The position numbers were made by a program, and so were the translations under genes. The notes beneath the pieces are model-generated. The model was not told where the DNA came from. It did no database searches and worked only from the letters and a program-made list of their open reading frames with translations. DNA of 6,577 nucleotides. Source: Candidatus Methylomirabilota bacterium (lineage in GTDB: Bacteria; Methylomirabilota; Methylomirabilia; Methylomirabilales; Methylomirabilaceae). Each line of letters starts with the position of its first letter. Position 1 is the stretch's first letter. The stretch is from positions 1 to 6,577 of the forward strand of contig JACQEV010000101.1 in the NCBI GenBank assembly GCA_016200385.1. Reading direction: 5' to 3'. Below are positions 1 through 6,577 of this stretch, piece after piece.

Positions 1-1088
1 CCCGAGATCTCGATCCGCTCCACGAAGACCTGCTTCCCCTCGCTGACCTCAAGGCCTACATCCACGATATGGCTGGCTCGGTCGGTGTTAATGATCGGGG
101 CGATGTCCGCGAACAGGTATCCGCGCTCAGAATATCGGTCTGTCAGAGTGAGGATGTCTCGCTGGAGCACCTCTCGACTAAAGACCCCGCGCTTGGCGAT
201 CTGAACCGGTTTCAGGACCTCGTCGGTCGCAAAAACGGTGTTTCCCGTGACCTTTACTTCTCCCACCCGGTATTGCGCCCCCTCTTCCACCCGGATATCG
301 ATCTCAAGCTTCCGTTTCGCCTCGATCACCCGGATCTTGGGCTCCTCCACCTTGATGTCCAGGTAGCCGTTATCCAGGTAGAAGGCCTTGATTCTGTCCA
401 GGTCTCTCTGCAACTCTTCCCGTTTCAGGGTTCCGTAGAAGAAGAAAAGGAACAACTCACGGGTGGCTATGTGCTCCTTGATGTCCCGCTCGTTCAACTC
501 CTTGGCCCCCAGGATCCGAATCGTGGAGATCTCAAACTTCCCCCCTTCGTCGATCTGGAAGACGACCGAGACATCCCCCTCCGCCACCTTTTCCGACTGA
601 GGGATGACCTTGGCCTGGTAGTACCCCTCCTCCTCGTAGAGCAGTCGGACCTTCTCCGCATTGCTGGTGACTGCCTGAGGGTTGAACACCCCACCCTCTG
701 TGAGCGCGAGCTTCTCTTTGATCTTGTCGGTCGCGATCTGCTTGTTGCCTCGGATCTTCACCTCCCGAATGGTTGGTTTTTCGGTCAGGATGAAGGTGAC
801 CTTCAGGCCCCCTTCGAAGACCTCGGCGTCCACCGCCACATCGTCGAAAAAGCCCAGCCGGTAGAGAGCCTTCACGTCCTCCCGGGTCTTCTCCAGGAAG
901 AAGGGATCCCCAACCTTGGTTTTGAGTTTGAACCGGATAGTGGCTTCGTCGATCTTTCGGCTTCCCTTGATATCGATCTGCTTGATGAGCGCCCGCTCCT
1001 GCCCATGCGCTTTGCCGAATGCCAACGCCAAGAAGAAGAGGAGCAAGCTGGCGGCGACAACCTTTACGCTGTTGGCGGAAGTTTGCAC
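1..1088 (-). CDS. bamA: BamA outer-membrane assembly factor, N-terminal part (signal peptide, POTRA 1-4, start of POTRA 5); 3' end outside window
   Basis: BamA (YaeT/Omp85) is the outer-membrane core of the BAM complex: its periplasmic POTRA domains receive unfolded beta-barrel proteins and its C-terminal barrel inserts them. I translated this frame by hand on the minus strand; it is open to the window edge, giving about 362 residues. A signal peptide is visible: Lys9, a hydrophobic core near 10-24 (VVAASLLLFFLALAF) and likely cleavage after AHG (27-29). POTRA domains follow at about 33-105, 106-184, 185-272 and 273-352, each opening with a strand such as IKQIDIKG, IREVKIRGN, ISTIRILGA or VGEVKVTGN; a fifth starts near 354 (VFVERIEISG). 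The last POTRA domain and the barrel lie outside the window. The start is uncertain: GTG at 1088 has GAGGAG 12 nt upstream; an in-frame TTG at 1133 is the alternative. The nearest upstream ATG (1125) is out of frame. Family identity is secure; an Omp85 paralogue such as TamA is less likely with this POTRA count. Confidence 0.93.
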   Translation of the reverse strand, partial: MQTSANSVKVVAASLLLFFLALAFGKAHGQERALIKQIDIKGSRKIDEATIRFKLKTKVGDPFFLEKTREDVKALYRLGFFDDVAVDAEVFEGGLKVTFILTEKPTIREVKIRGNKQIATDKIKEKLALTEGGVFNPQAVTSNAEKVRLLYEEEGYYQAKVIPQSEKVAEGDVSVVFQIDEGGKFEISTIRILGAKELNERDIKEHIATRELFLFFFYGTLKREELQRDLDRIKAFYLDNGYLDIKVEEPKIRVIEAKRKLEIDIRVEEGAQYRVGEVKVTGNTVFATDEVLKPVQIAKRGVFSREVLQRDILTLTDRYSERGYLFADIAPIINTDRASHIVDVGLEVSEGKQVFVERIEIS

Positions 1089-1145
1089 CTGACGACGTCG
1101 CTCCTCGTGTTGTAACGCGCCACATGCCCTCAAACTGGCGTGAGC

Positions 1146-1174
1146 ACTGTATCACCTTTGCCAGGGAAAGGCAA
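1146..1174 (-). promoter_or_regulatory. Candidate sigma70-type promoter for bamA
   Basis: On the minus strand, TTGCCT (1169-1174, 4 of 6 consensus matches) is separated by 17 nt from TACAGT (1146-1151, 4 of 6). Transcription would start near 1139, giving a leader of about 50 nt before the GTG at 1088 but only about 6 nt before the alternative TTG at 1133, so this promoter, if real, favours the GTG start. The match is moderate and could be chance. bamA may equally be transcribed by readthrough from clpC, because no terminator is visible between them. Confidence 0.3.
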
Positions 1175-1176
1175 GG
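1155..1176. repeat. Small imperfect inverted repeat in the clpC-bamA gap
   Basis: CCTTTGCC (1155-1162) and GGCAAGG (1170-1176) can form a 7-bp stem with one bulged T around a 7-nt loop (agggaaa). On neither strand is the stem followed by a run of T, so it does not look like an intrinsic terminator. It lies across the -35 element and spacer of the candidate bamA promoter, which would suit an operator, but its size makes coincidence quite likely. Nothing else recognisable is present in the 145-nt gap. Confidence 0.3.
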
Positions 1177-1233
1177 AGAAAGTCGCCAGGAACGGGCCAA
1201 AATCGTGGGGTTATGGGATACTGATGGGTGAGG

Positions 1234-3666
1234 CTATTTCGGGGCTTGGAGGAGGCTGATCTCCTCGAACGTCAAGGCATCGCCCTCTAGTTTAACTTTG
1301 AGGGTGCCTCCTTCTGCGAACCGCCCCTTTAACACTTCCTCGGCCAAGGGGTCCTCCACGTAGCGTTGGATGGCACGGCGGAGGGGCCTGGCGCCGAGGG
1401 TCGGATCGTAGCCGCGGTTGATCAGAAAATCTTTGGCGTCCTCATCGACCGCAAGCGAGATCTTGCGTTCCCCAAGCTGTAGCTGCAGTCGGGCGAGCAT
1501 TAGATCCACGATCCTGCGAAGATTGTCCTTGCTCAACTGGTGGAAGACGATCACCTCATCGATCCGGTTGAGCAGTTCCGGGTTGAAGACCCGTTTCAGC
1601 TCACCCAGGACCGTGTCCTTCATCTTCTCGTACGTCACTCCCTCGTCACCGCCCTTGGCAAACCCCAAGGTCGTGTGGAGGCCGATCTGACGGGCGCCGA
1701 TGTTGCTCGTCATGATCAGGATCGTGTTTTTGAAGTCGACGACGCGCCCATAGCTATCCGTGAGGCGGCCATCCTCGAAGATCTGAAGCAGCAGATTGAA
1801 CACCTCCGGATGCGCCTTCTCGATCTCGTCGAGAAGGATGACAGAGAACGGGCGTCGCCGCACCCGTTCTGTAAGCTGACCCGAGTCGTCATAGCCGATA
1901 TAGCCCGGGGGGGCGCCGATGAGACGGGAGGTGGAGAAGCGCTCCATATACTCCGACATATCCACGCGGATCATGGCCTCCTCCGTCCCGAAGAGGAATT
2001 CGGCCAGCGCTTTGGCCAGCTCGGTCTTCCCCACGCCGGTCGGCCCAAGGAAGATGAATGATCCAACCGGCCGGTTCGGGTTCTTGATCCCGGCCCTGGA
2101 ACGACGAATAGCTCTGCTGATGCTCTCGACCGCTTCGGTCTGTCCCACCACGCGTTTGGCCAAGTCCCGCTCCATCCGGATCAACTTGGAGGACTCCTCC
2201 TCCTCGATCTGGTGGAGCGGGATGCCTGTCCACTTCGAGACGATGTACGCGATCTCTTCGGCGGTAACGACCGTCTTCTCCTTCGCCCGCGACTCCTTCC
2301 AGCGCGCCTTCTTCTCCTCCAGGTCGGCCCGGAGCTTCCGCTCCTGGTCGCGGAGTCTGGCCGCAACCTCGAAGGCCTGGGTCCGGATGGCATCCTCTTT
2401 CTGGCTTCGGAGACGTTCCACTTCGTTCTCCATCTCACGAAGCTCCTGGGGAAGCATCAGCGTCTTCAGCCGCGCCCTCGAGCCGGCCTCGTCGATGACA
2501 TCAATCGCTTTGTCGGGCAGGAAGCGGTCAGCGATGTACCGCTGGGACAAACGGGCGGCGGCAACCACCGCCTCATCCGTGATGACCGCGGAATGGTGAG
2601 CCTCGTAGCGGTCTTTGATTTCCTGGAGAATCCGAATGGTCTCATCCACGCTGGGCGGGCCGACCTGAATCGCCTGGAACCGCCGCTCCAGCGCCCGATC
2701 CTTCTCGATATGACGGCGGTACTCGTCGAGCGTGGTGGCACCGATACATTGCAGCTCGCCACGGGCCAACGCCGGCTTCAACATATTTGAGGCGTCGATG
2801 GCGCCCTCTGCAGCCCCGGCGCCCACCAGGGTATGGAGCTCGTCGATGAACAGAATGATGCTCTGCGCCTGCTGAATCTCCTTCACAACGGCCTTCAGCC
2901 GCTCCTCGAACTGGCCCCGGTACTTGGTCCCGGCCACCATGCCGGCGAGGTCAAGCTGGACGACCCGCTTCCTGAGCAGCGTCTCGGGCACGTTGCTGGC
3001 CACGATCCGCTGGGCCAACCCCTCGACGATGGCGGTCTTCCCGACGCCCGCCTCCCCGATCAGGACAGGGTTGTTCTTCGTCCGGCGCGAGAGGATCTGA
3101 ATGACCCGCTCGATTTCCGTTTCCCGCCCGATCACCGGGTCCAGCTTATCCTGCCGCGCCATAGCGGTCAGGTCAACACCGAACTCATCCAGTGCCGGAG
3201 TCCTGGTGGAGGCCGTAGACTTGGACGCCTGCTCACCCAATAATTCCTGAGCCTGGGCTTTGGCAGCGGCCACGCTGACGCCGAAGTCCCTCAGGACGAG
3301 CGAGGCGATTCCCTCACCCTCGCGGATGAGCCCAAGCAGGAGGTGCTCGGTCCCGATATAGTTGTGGCCCAATGATCTGGCCTCGGAGATCGCGTATTCC
3401 AGAACCTTCTTGGCCTGTGGGGTAAAGGGAATCTCACCGGCGGGGCTGAACTCGGAGCCGGCCGAGACGATCTTTTCGATCTCCCCTTTCACCGCGGAGA
3501 TGTTCACATTCAGCTTCTTGAGGATCGCAACCGCAAGTCCGTCGCCTTCACGAATCAACCCGAGCAACAGGTGCTCGGTCCCGACGAAGTTGTGTCCGAG
3601 ACGGATGGCCTCCTCCCGGGCAAGAATGATCACCTTGCGGGCTCGCTCTGTGAATCGTTCGAACAT
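1234..3666 (-). CDS. clpC: ClpC-type AAA+ unfoldase, ATPase partner of ClpP
   Basis: ClpC is a cytoplasmic hexameric ATPase that unfolds substrates and threads them into the ClpP peptidase. The 810-residue protein is full length for the family. The N-domain carries two Clp_N repeats (about 1-70 and 76-147), each with a [13 protein letters not shown] motif. The first AAA+ module has Walker A GEAGVGKT (204-211), Walker B ending D275-E276 and pore loop KYRG (248-251). A short coiled middle domain with a UVR-like segment lies at about 412-455; its small size points to ClpC, not ClpB. The second module has Walker A GPTGVGKT (541-548), Walker B ending D613-E614, pore loop GYIGY (588-592), sensor 1 TSN (653-655) and sensor 2 GAR (758-760). 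LGF at 667-669 sits where ClpP-binding Clp ATPases carry their IGF/VGF-type docking tripeptide. All catalytic elements are intact. The ATG at 3666 follows a strong ribosome binding site, and the first residues ([10 protein letters not shown]) are typical of ClpC. No ctsR, mcsA or mcsB is adjacent. Confidence 0.97.
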   Translation of the reverse strand: MFERFTERARKVIILAREEAIRLGHNFVGTEHLLLGLIREGDGLAVAILKKLNVNISAVKGEIEKIVSAGSEFSPAGEIPFTPQAKKVLEYAISEARSLGHNYIGTEHLLLGLIREGEGIASLVLRDFGVSVAAAKAQAQELLGEQASKSTASTRTPALDEFGVDLTAMARQDKLDPVIGRETEIERVIQILSRRTKNNPVLIGEAGVGKTAIVEGLAQRIVASNVPETLLRKRVVQLDLAGMVAGTKYRGQFEERLKAVVKEIQQAQSIILFIDELHTLVGAGAAEGAIDASNMLKPALARGELQCIGATTLDEYRRHIEKDRALERRFQAIQVGPPSVDETIRILQEIKDRYEAHHSAVITDEAVVAAARLSQRYIADRFLPDKAIDVIDEAGSRARLKTLMLPQELREMENEVERLRSQKEDAIRTQAFEVAARLRDQERKLRADLEEKKARWKESRAKEKTVVTAEEIAYIVSKWTGIPLHQIEEEESSKLIRMERDLAKRVVGQTEAVESISRAIRRSRAGIKNPNRPVGSFIFLGPTGVGKTELAKALAEFLFGTEEAMIRVDMSEYMERFSTSRLIGAPPGYIGYDDSGQLTERVRRRPFSVILLDEIEKAHPEVFNLLLQIFEDGRLTDSYGRVVDFKNTILIMTSNIGARQIGLHTTLGFAKGGDEGVTYEKMKDTVLGELKRVFNPELLNRIDEVIVFHQLSKDNLRRIVDLMLARLQLQLGERKISLAVDEDAKDFLINRGYDPTLGARPLRRAIQRYVEDPLAEEVLKGRFAEGGTLKVKLEGDALTFEEISLLQAPK

Positions 3667-3673
3667 CGGCTTG

Positions 3674-3683
3674 CTCCCCTCCT
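3674..3683 (-). promoter_or_regulatory. Strong Shine-Dalgarno sequence of clpC
   Basis: Minus-strand AGGAGGGGAG lies just upstream of the clpC ATG at 3666. The AGGAGG part leaves 11 nt and the following GGAG leaves 7 nt before the start codon. It is the strongest ribosome binding site in the window and fixes the clpC start. The coupled lolC and lolD starts have no comparable site. Confidence 0.75.
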
Positions 3684-3712
3684 GTTAGTGCCCGATAGAC
3701 ATTCTCGCCCTT

Positions 3713-3740
3713 AGTATAGCGGATGCCACGAGAAATTCAA
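3713..3740 (-). promoter_or_regulatory. Candidate clpC promoter, -35 element overlapping the lolD stop codon
   Basis: On the minus strand, TTGAAT (3735-3740) is followed after 16 nt by TATACT (3713-3718), which matches TATAAT at 5 of 6 positions. Transcription would begin near 3706, giving a leader of about 40 nt before clpC. The -35 region reads CTTGAA one base upstream, identical to the -35 consensus of sigma32 heat-shock promoters, but the -10 is the housekeeping type and no CCCCAT-like -10 is present. I found no CIRCE element (TTAGCACTC/GAGTGCTAA) or CtsR heptad repeat (GGTCAAA direct repeat) in the gap. The -35 element includes the lolD TGA, so promoter and coding end share bases. A vegetative promoter is the simplest reading. 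Confidence 0.55.
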
Positions 3741-4417
3741 GTCTTCTCCACAATTCGACCGTCGAGCATGGCCACGATCCTGTCCGACCGGCGGGCCAAC
3801 CCCTCATTGTGCGTCACCATCACGAAGGTCAGGCCCCGTTCCCGGTTCAGCCGCCGAAGGAGCTCAAACGCCTCGTCGCCGGTCTTCGTGTCGAGGTTCC
3901 CCGTGGGTTCATCCGCGAGGATGACCTTGGGTCCAACCCCCAGGGCCCTCGCGATCGCAACCCGCTGCTGTTCGCCCCCGGACAGTTCGGGAGGGCGGTG
4001 TGCCAACCTGGACTCTAGCCCGACTTCCCTGAGCAGTGACGCGGCGATGTCCTGGGCTTCCAACCGCTTCCGGCGCGCCACCAAGAGCGGCATCATGACA
4101 TTCTCCAGAGCGGTGAACTCTGGCAGCAGGTGATGGAACTGGAAGATAAATCCGATCGTTTGGTTGCGAAAGCCGGCCAATTGTCCATTGTCCAACTGCC
4201 CCAGACTGACGCCTTCATAGACGATTTCTCCCGAACTGGGGCGATCCAGGGCGCCGAGAAGATGCAGGAGCGTGCTCTTGCCGACTCCCGACGGGCCGAC
4301 GATTGCCACGAACTCTCCCTTCTCGATGCCGAGATCGACACCCTTCAGGACCTCAACTGTTCCGGCGCCAAGCTGGAACGATTTGTAGACGTCCTTCGCC
4401 CTGATGAACTCACTCAT
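3737..4417 (-). CDS. lolD: LolD, ATPase of the lipoprotein-releasing ABC complex
   Basis: LolD hydrolyses ATP on the cytoplasmic face of LolCDE-type complexes and powers release of outer-membrane lipoproteins from the inner membrane to the carrier LolA. The 226-residue protein is the usual size and has every ABC motif: Walker A GPSGVGKS (41-48), Q-loop Gln93, signature LSGGEQQR (145-152), Walker B VILADE (165-170) with catalytic Glu170, and H-loop His203. FQFHHLLPEFTALENVMMPL (92-111) after the Q-loop is the hallmark separating LolD from MacB and FtsE. I chose the ATG at 4417 ([10 protein letters not shown]), which overlaps the end of lolC by 8 nt. The open frame extends to 4507 but those codons lie inside lolC and add residues unlike the family. 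No clear Shine-Dalgarno precedes the ATG, so translation probably depends on coupling to lolC. LolA is not in the window. Confidence 0.95.
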   Translation of the reverse strand: MSEFIRAKDVYKSFQLGAGTVEVLKGVDLGIEKGEFVAIVGPSGVGKSTLLHLLGALDRPSSGEIVYEGVSLGQLDNGQLAGFRNQTIGFIFQFHHLLPEFTALENVMMPLLVARRKRLEAQDIAASLLREVGLESRLAHRPPELSGGEQQRVAIARALGVGPKVILADEPTGNLDTKTGDEAFELLRRLNRERGLTFVMVTHNEGLARRSDRIVAMLDGRIVEKT

Positions 4418-5660
4418 AGCGGATCGCGACGACGGGGTCGAGTCTGGCCGCCTGCCATGAGGGATACAGTGTCGCGAGGAAGCTGAGGACCAGGGCCGCC
4501 GAGGCAATCAAGACCAGGTCGGTCCCTTTCATCAAGATTGGGAGGGCGTCGAGCAAATAAACGTCGCCCCGGAGCCTGACGATCTTATAGGTTTCCTGCA
4601 GCTTGCAGATGATGGCGCCCCCCGCGGTGCCCAACACGGTACCGACAAACCCGATCACCACTCCCTCCACCATGAAGATCGACATGATGCTTCTGGAGGT
4701 TGCGCCGAACGATTTGAGGATCCCGATCTCCGCCCCCTTGTCCATCACCTTCATGATCAGCGTGCTCACGATGTTAAAGGCGGCGACCAGGACGATCATA
4801 GCGAGGATGATGAACATGGCGATCTTTTCCAGCTTGAGGGCCGCGAAGAGATTCCGGTGAAGCTGCATCCAGTCCCTGCTGAAATAGGGGAACCCCAGCC
4901 GCCGCTGAATCTCCGTGCCCACCTCCTTGGCCTTGTAGAGATCGTCCACCTTCACCTCGATTCCTGTGACCGCCGTTCCCATCCGGAAGAACTGTTGGGC
5001 CGCAGGGATGGTGACATAGGCCAGGGTGCTGTCGTATTCATACATTCCCACCTCGAAGATCCCGGCAACGGCGAAGCTTCGTATTCGGGGCGCTGGCCCG
5101 AAGGGCGTGAGGACATTTCCAAAGGGTGAGATGACGTTCACCCTGGCCCCCAGGCCGACTCCTAGATTCGTCGCGAGGGCACGTCCGATGATGATGCCCC
5201 CGGGGTCAAGACGCCACCCGGTTCCACCGGCCGGCTCCTTCAGCCGTGCGGGATCTACCTCGGTGAAACTGTTGGTCAGCGCGGTGACTTCCTGCGCAGA
5301 GTTCAGATCGATGCCGCGAAGGACCGCGCCCCCAGCTCCTCGATCGGTGCTGAGCATCACCTGGTGGTAGGTGAAGGGGGAGACCGCCACGACGTGCGGC
5401 ACGCCACGAATCTGATCCAACGCCTGGCCCGGCTCCTCGACCCCCCGATCTCCGTACCTCAACACCCAGAGGTGGGCATTCGTCCCCAGGATCTTCCCAC
5501 GGAGGTCATGCTCGAACCCGCTCATCACCGCGAGGACCACGATGAGTGCCATTACGCCAAGGGCCACCCCGCCGATGGAGATCAGCGTGATCAGGGAGAT
5601 GAAGGCTTGTTTCCGCCGCGCCTTCAGATACCGAAGCCCCACGAACAGCTCAAACGGCAT
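4410..5660 (-). CDS. lolC: LolC/LolE-family lipoprotein-releasing permease
   Basis: This is the inner-membrane permease of the lipoprotein-releasing complex, which takes up mature lipoproteins from the outer leaflet of the inner membrane and hands them to LolA. The 416-residue length and layout are typical of LolC/E: a first membrane segment at about 21-47, a large periplasmic MacB-PCD-type domain (about 50-275), then three membrane segments at about 278-303, 328-352 and 379-400 forming the FtsX-type domain. [13 protein letters not shown] (308-320), between the second and third segments, is the cytoplasmic coupling motif expected to contact LolD, and the protein ends in the characteristic [10 protein letters not shown]. 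The ATG at 5660 lies 11 nt inside the lysS end, and only a weak GAG precedes it. Only one permease gene is adjacent to lolD, so the complex may be a homodimer (LolF-like) or its partner may be elsewhere. LolC and LolE cannot be told apart from this sequence alone, so the symbol is provisional. Confidence 0.93.
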   Translation of the reverse strand: MPFELFVGLRYLKARRKQAFISLITLISIGGVALGVMALIVVLAVMSGFEHDLRGKILGTNAHLWVLRYGDRGVEEPGQALDQIRGVPHVVAVSPFTYHQVMLSTDRGAGGAVLRGIDLNSAQEVTALTNSFTEVDPARLKEPAGGTGWRLDPGGIIIGRALATNLGVGLGARVNVISPFGNVLTPFGPAPRIRSFAVAGIFEVGMYEYDSTLAYVTIPAAQQFFRMGTAVTGIEVKVDDLYKAKEVGTEIQRRLGFPYFSRDWMQLHRNLFAALKLEKIAMFIILAMIVLVAAFNIVSTLIMKVMDKGAEIGILKSFGATSRSIMSIFMVEGVVIGFVGTVLGTAGGAIICKLQETYKIVRLRGDVYLLDALPILMKGTDLVLIASAALVLSFLATLYPSWQAARLDPVVAIRYE

Positions 5661-6576
5661 CGGCGGTGTCTCGATCGCCCTGCACCGGTTTCAGGAGGGG
5701 AAAGAGGATGACATCTCGAATAGACGGGGAGTCGGTGAAGAGCATGACGAGCCGGTCGATGCCGATGCCGGCTCCCGCCGCTGGCGGCATCCCGTATTCC
5801 AATGCGCGCAGGAAATCCTCGTCCAGGCCATGGGCCTCAAGATCGCCATGGTCCCGGCGACGCAACTGGTCAAGAAAGCGGGCACGCTGTTCGCGGGGAT
5901 CGTTCAACTCAGAATAGGCGTTGGCAATCTCCATCCCGCCTGCAAACAGCTCGAACCTCTGGACGGTCTGAGGATCCTCTCGTCTCGCTTTGGCCAGCGG
6001 AGAGAGTTCGGTGGGAAAATCGATGATGAAGGTGGGCTGGTGGAGCTTCGGCTCGACCAGGGCGTCGAACAGCTCACCCAGCACCTTTCCCCTGCCCCAT
6101 CCGGGCAGGATGGCCAGCCCATGACGTCGGGCCGTCTCCATCACGCTGTCCTCCGTCTTGAGGGTCTGTGCATCGAGCCCCCCCAGCTTCACGAGGGCCT
6201 CCTCCAGAGTCAACCTGGGCCAGGGGGGAGCAAAGGAGAGCCGCGTTCCCTGGTAGGTCAGCTCCTGGTCCCCAGCCACCTCTTTGACGAGATGAGGGAG
6301 CAGCTCTTCCATCAACTCCATCAAATCGCGGTAATCGGCATAGGCCTGATAGAATTCCAACATGGTGAATTCGGGGTTGTGTTGAGTGGAGATCCCTTCG
6401 TTTCTGAAGCTCCGGTTGATCTCGAAGACCCGGTCGAATCCTCCGACGATCAGACGCTTCAGATAGAGCTCGGGCGCGATCCGAAGGAACAGGGTGAGGT
6501 GGAGGGCATTATGATGCGTGACGAAGGGCCGCGCCATGGCGCCGCCCGCCATCGGCTGCATCATGGGCGTCTCGAC
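5650..6576 (-). CDS. lysS: Lysyl-tRNA synthetase, class II, C-terminal 308 residues; 5' end outside window
   Basis: LysS joins lysine to tRNA-Lys using ATP in the cytoplasm. The visible part begins at VETPMM, the end of class II motif 1 with its invariant Pro, and reads in frame to TGA at 5650. Numbering from the Met at 6564, motif 2 is [11 protein letters not shown] (47-57) with the ATP-contacting Arg54, followed by [17 protein letters not shown] (62-78). Motif 3 is [11 protein letters not shown] (266-276) with Arg271, followed by SIRDVILFP (281-289). [20 protein letters not shown] (204-223) fits the lysine-binding region. The N-terminal OB-fold anticodon domain and most of motif 1 lie beyond the window, so the true start is not visible; the Met at 6564 is internal. 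The protein has a short tail of about 11 residues after LLKP. The close match to full LysS argues against the EF-P-lysylating paralogue EpmA, although the missing N-terminus would settle it. Its stop overlaps the lolC start by 11 nt. Confidence 0.95.
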   Translation of the reverse strand, partial: VETPMMQPMAGGAMARPFVTHHNALHLTLFLRIAPELYLKRLIVGGFDRVFEINRSFRNEGISTQHNPEFTMLEFYQAYADYRDLMELMEELLPHLVKEVAGDQELTYQGTRLSFAPPWPRLTLEEALVKLGGLDAQTLKTEDSVMETARRHGLAILPGWGRGKVLGELFDALVEPKLHQPTFIIDFPTELSPLAKARREDPQTVQRFELFAGGMEIANAYSELNDPREQRARFLDQLRRRDHGDLEAHGLDEDFLRALEYGMPPAAGAGIGIDRLVMLFTDSPSIRDVILFPLLKPVQGDRDTADAV

Positions 6577-6577
6577 C

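Noticed and set aside
69..1115. A 348-codon plus-strand open frame running antisense to almost all of the bamA fragment
   Set aside because: It mirrors bamA exactly where bamA has convincing signal-peptide and POTRA coding. Its translation is rich in Leu, Asp and Val with no recognisable domain, as expected for the complement of GC-rich codons, and I see no ribosome binding site supporting it.
532..1200. A 222-codon minus-strand open frame overlapping bamA in another frame
   Set aside because: It is rich in Gly, Arg and Gln with no domain signal and competes with the clearly coding BamA frame. It contains the ATG at 1125, which is why that ATG was considered for the bamA start, but the frame itself is a shadow.
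1089..1233. An intrinsic terminator after clpC
   Set aside because: The only hairpin in the gap is short, bulged and lacks a following T run, so it was listed only as an inverted repeat.
1540..2790. Several plus-strand open frames of 173-226 codons antisense to clpC
   Set aside because: They overlap one another and the intact, motif-complete clpC. Their translations look like reverse-complement artefacts, rich in Ser/Arg or Leu/Asp, with no known motifs.
1234..3666. ClpB or ClpA identity for the large AAA+ gene
   Set aside because: The middle domain is too short for ClpB, and the LGF docking tripeptide fits a ClpP partner. The UVR-like segment and the MFERFTERA start fit ClpC better than ClpA.
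3667..3736. CIRCE or CtsR operator upstream of clpC
   Set aside because: Neither the TTAGCACTC/GAGTGCTAA inverted repeat nor a GGTCAAA-type direct repeat is present in the gap.
4418..4507. An upstream N-terminal extension of lolD to an ATG at 4507
   Set aside because: The extra 30 residues lie inside the lolC C-terminal coding region and are unlike LolD N-termini, whereas [10 protein letters not shown] at 4417 gives the standard family length.

Overview
The window is a five-gene block of a Gram-negative bacterial chromosome. All genes lie on the minus strand, so transcription runs from the high coordinates to the low ones. In that order they are: the C-terminal part of lysS (lysyl-tRNA synthetase, cut by the right window edge), lolC/E (lipoprotein-releasing permease), lolD (its ATPase), clpC (double-AAA+ Clp unfoldase), and the N-terminal part of bamA (outer-membrane beta-barrel assembly factor, cut by the left window edge). 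I see no mobile elements, tRNA or rRNA genes, CRISPR arrays or prophage genes.

Organism: LolCD and BamA show a diderm cell with an outer membrane. The DNA is moderately GC-rich. A ClpC-type rather than ClpA-type Clp ATPase, and a single LolC/E permease beside lolD, fit lineages outside the gamma/beta-proteobacteria, such as deltaproteobacteria in the broad sense, Nitrospirota or NC10/Methylomirabilota. This placement is inferred from gene order and protein style only; no phylogeny was possible.

Layout: lysS overlaps lolC by 11 nt and lolC overlaps lolD by 8 nt, so these three form a tightly packed, probably translationally coupled operon. A 70-nt gap follows, with a good promoter candidate whose -35 element overlaps the lolD stop codon, then a strong Shine-Dalgarno sequence and clpC. 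A 145-nt gap with a weaker promoter candidate separates clpC from bamA. Neither gap has a convincing intrinsic terminator, so readthrough along the whole block is possible.

Function: LolCD extracts mature outer-membrane lipoproteins from the inner membrane, and BamA inserts beta-barrel proteins into the outer membrane, so these genes form an envelope-biogenesis module. LysS is a housekeeping translation enzyme that commonly sits upstream of lol genes. ClpC, a cytoplasmic protein-quality-control unfoldase working with ClpP, is the functional outsider between lolD and bamA. The window is essentially ordinary core genome. The points most worth a second look are the placement and promoter of clpC and the unusual start of bamA; I found no evidence of a new biological system.
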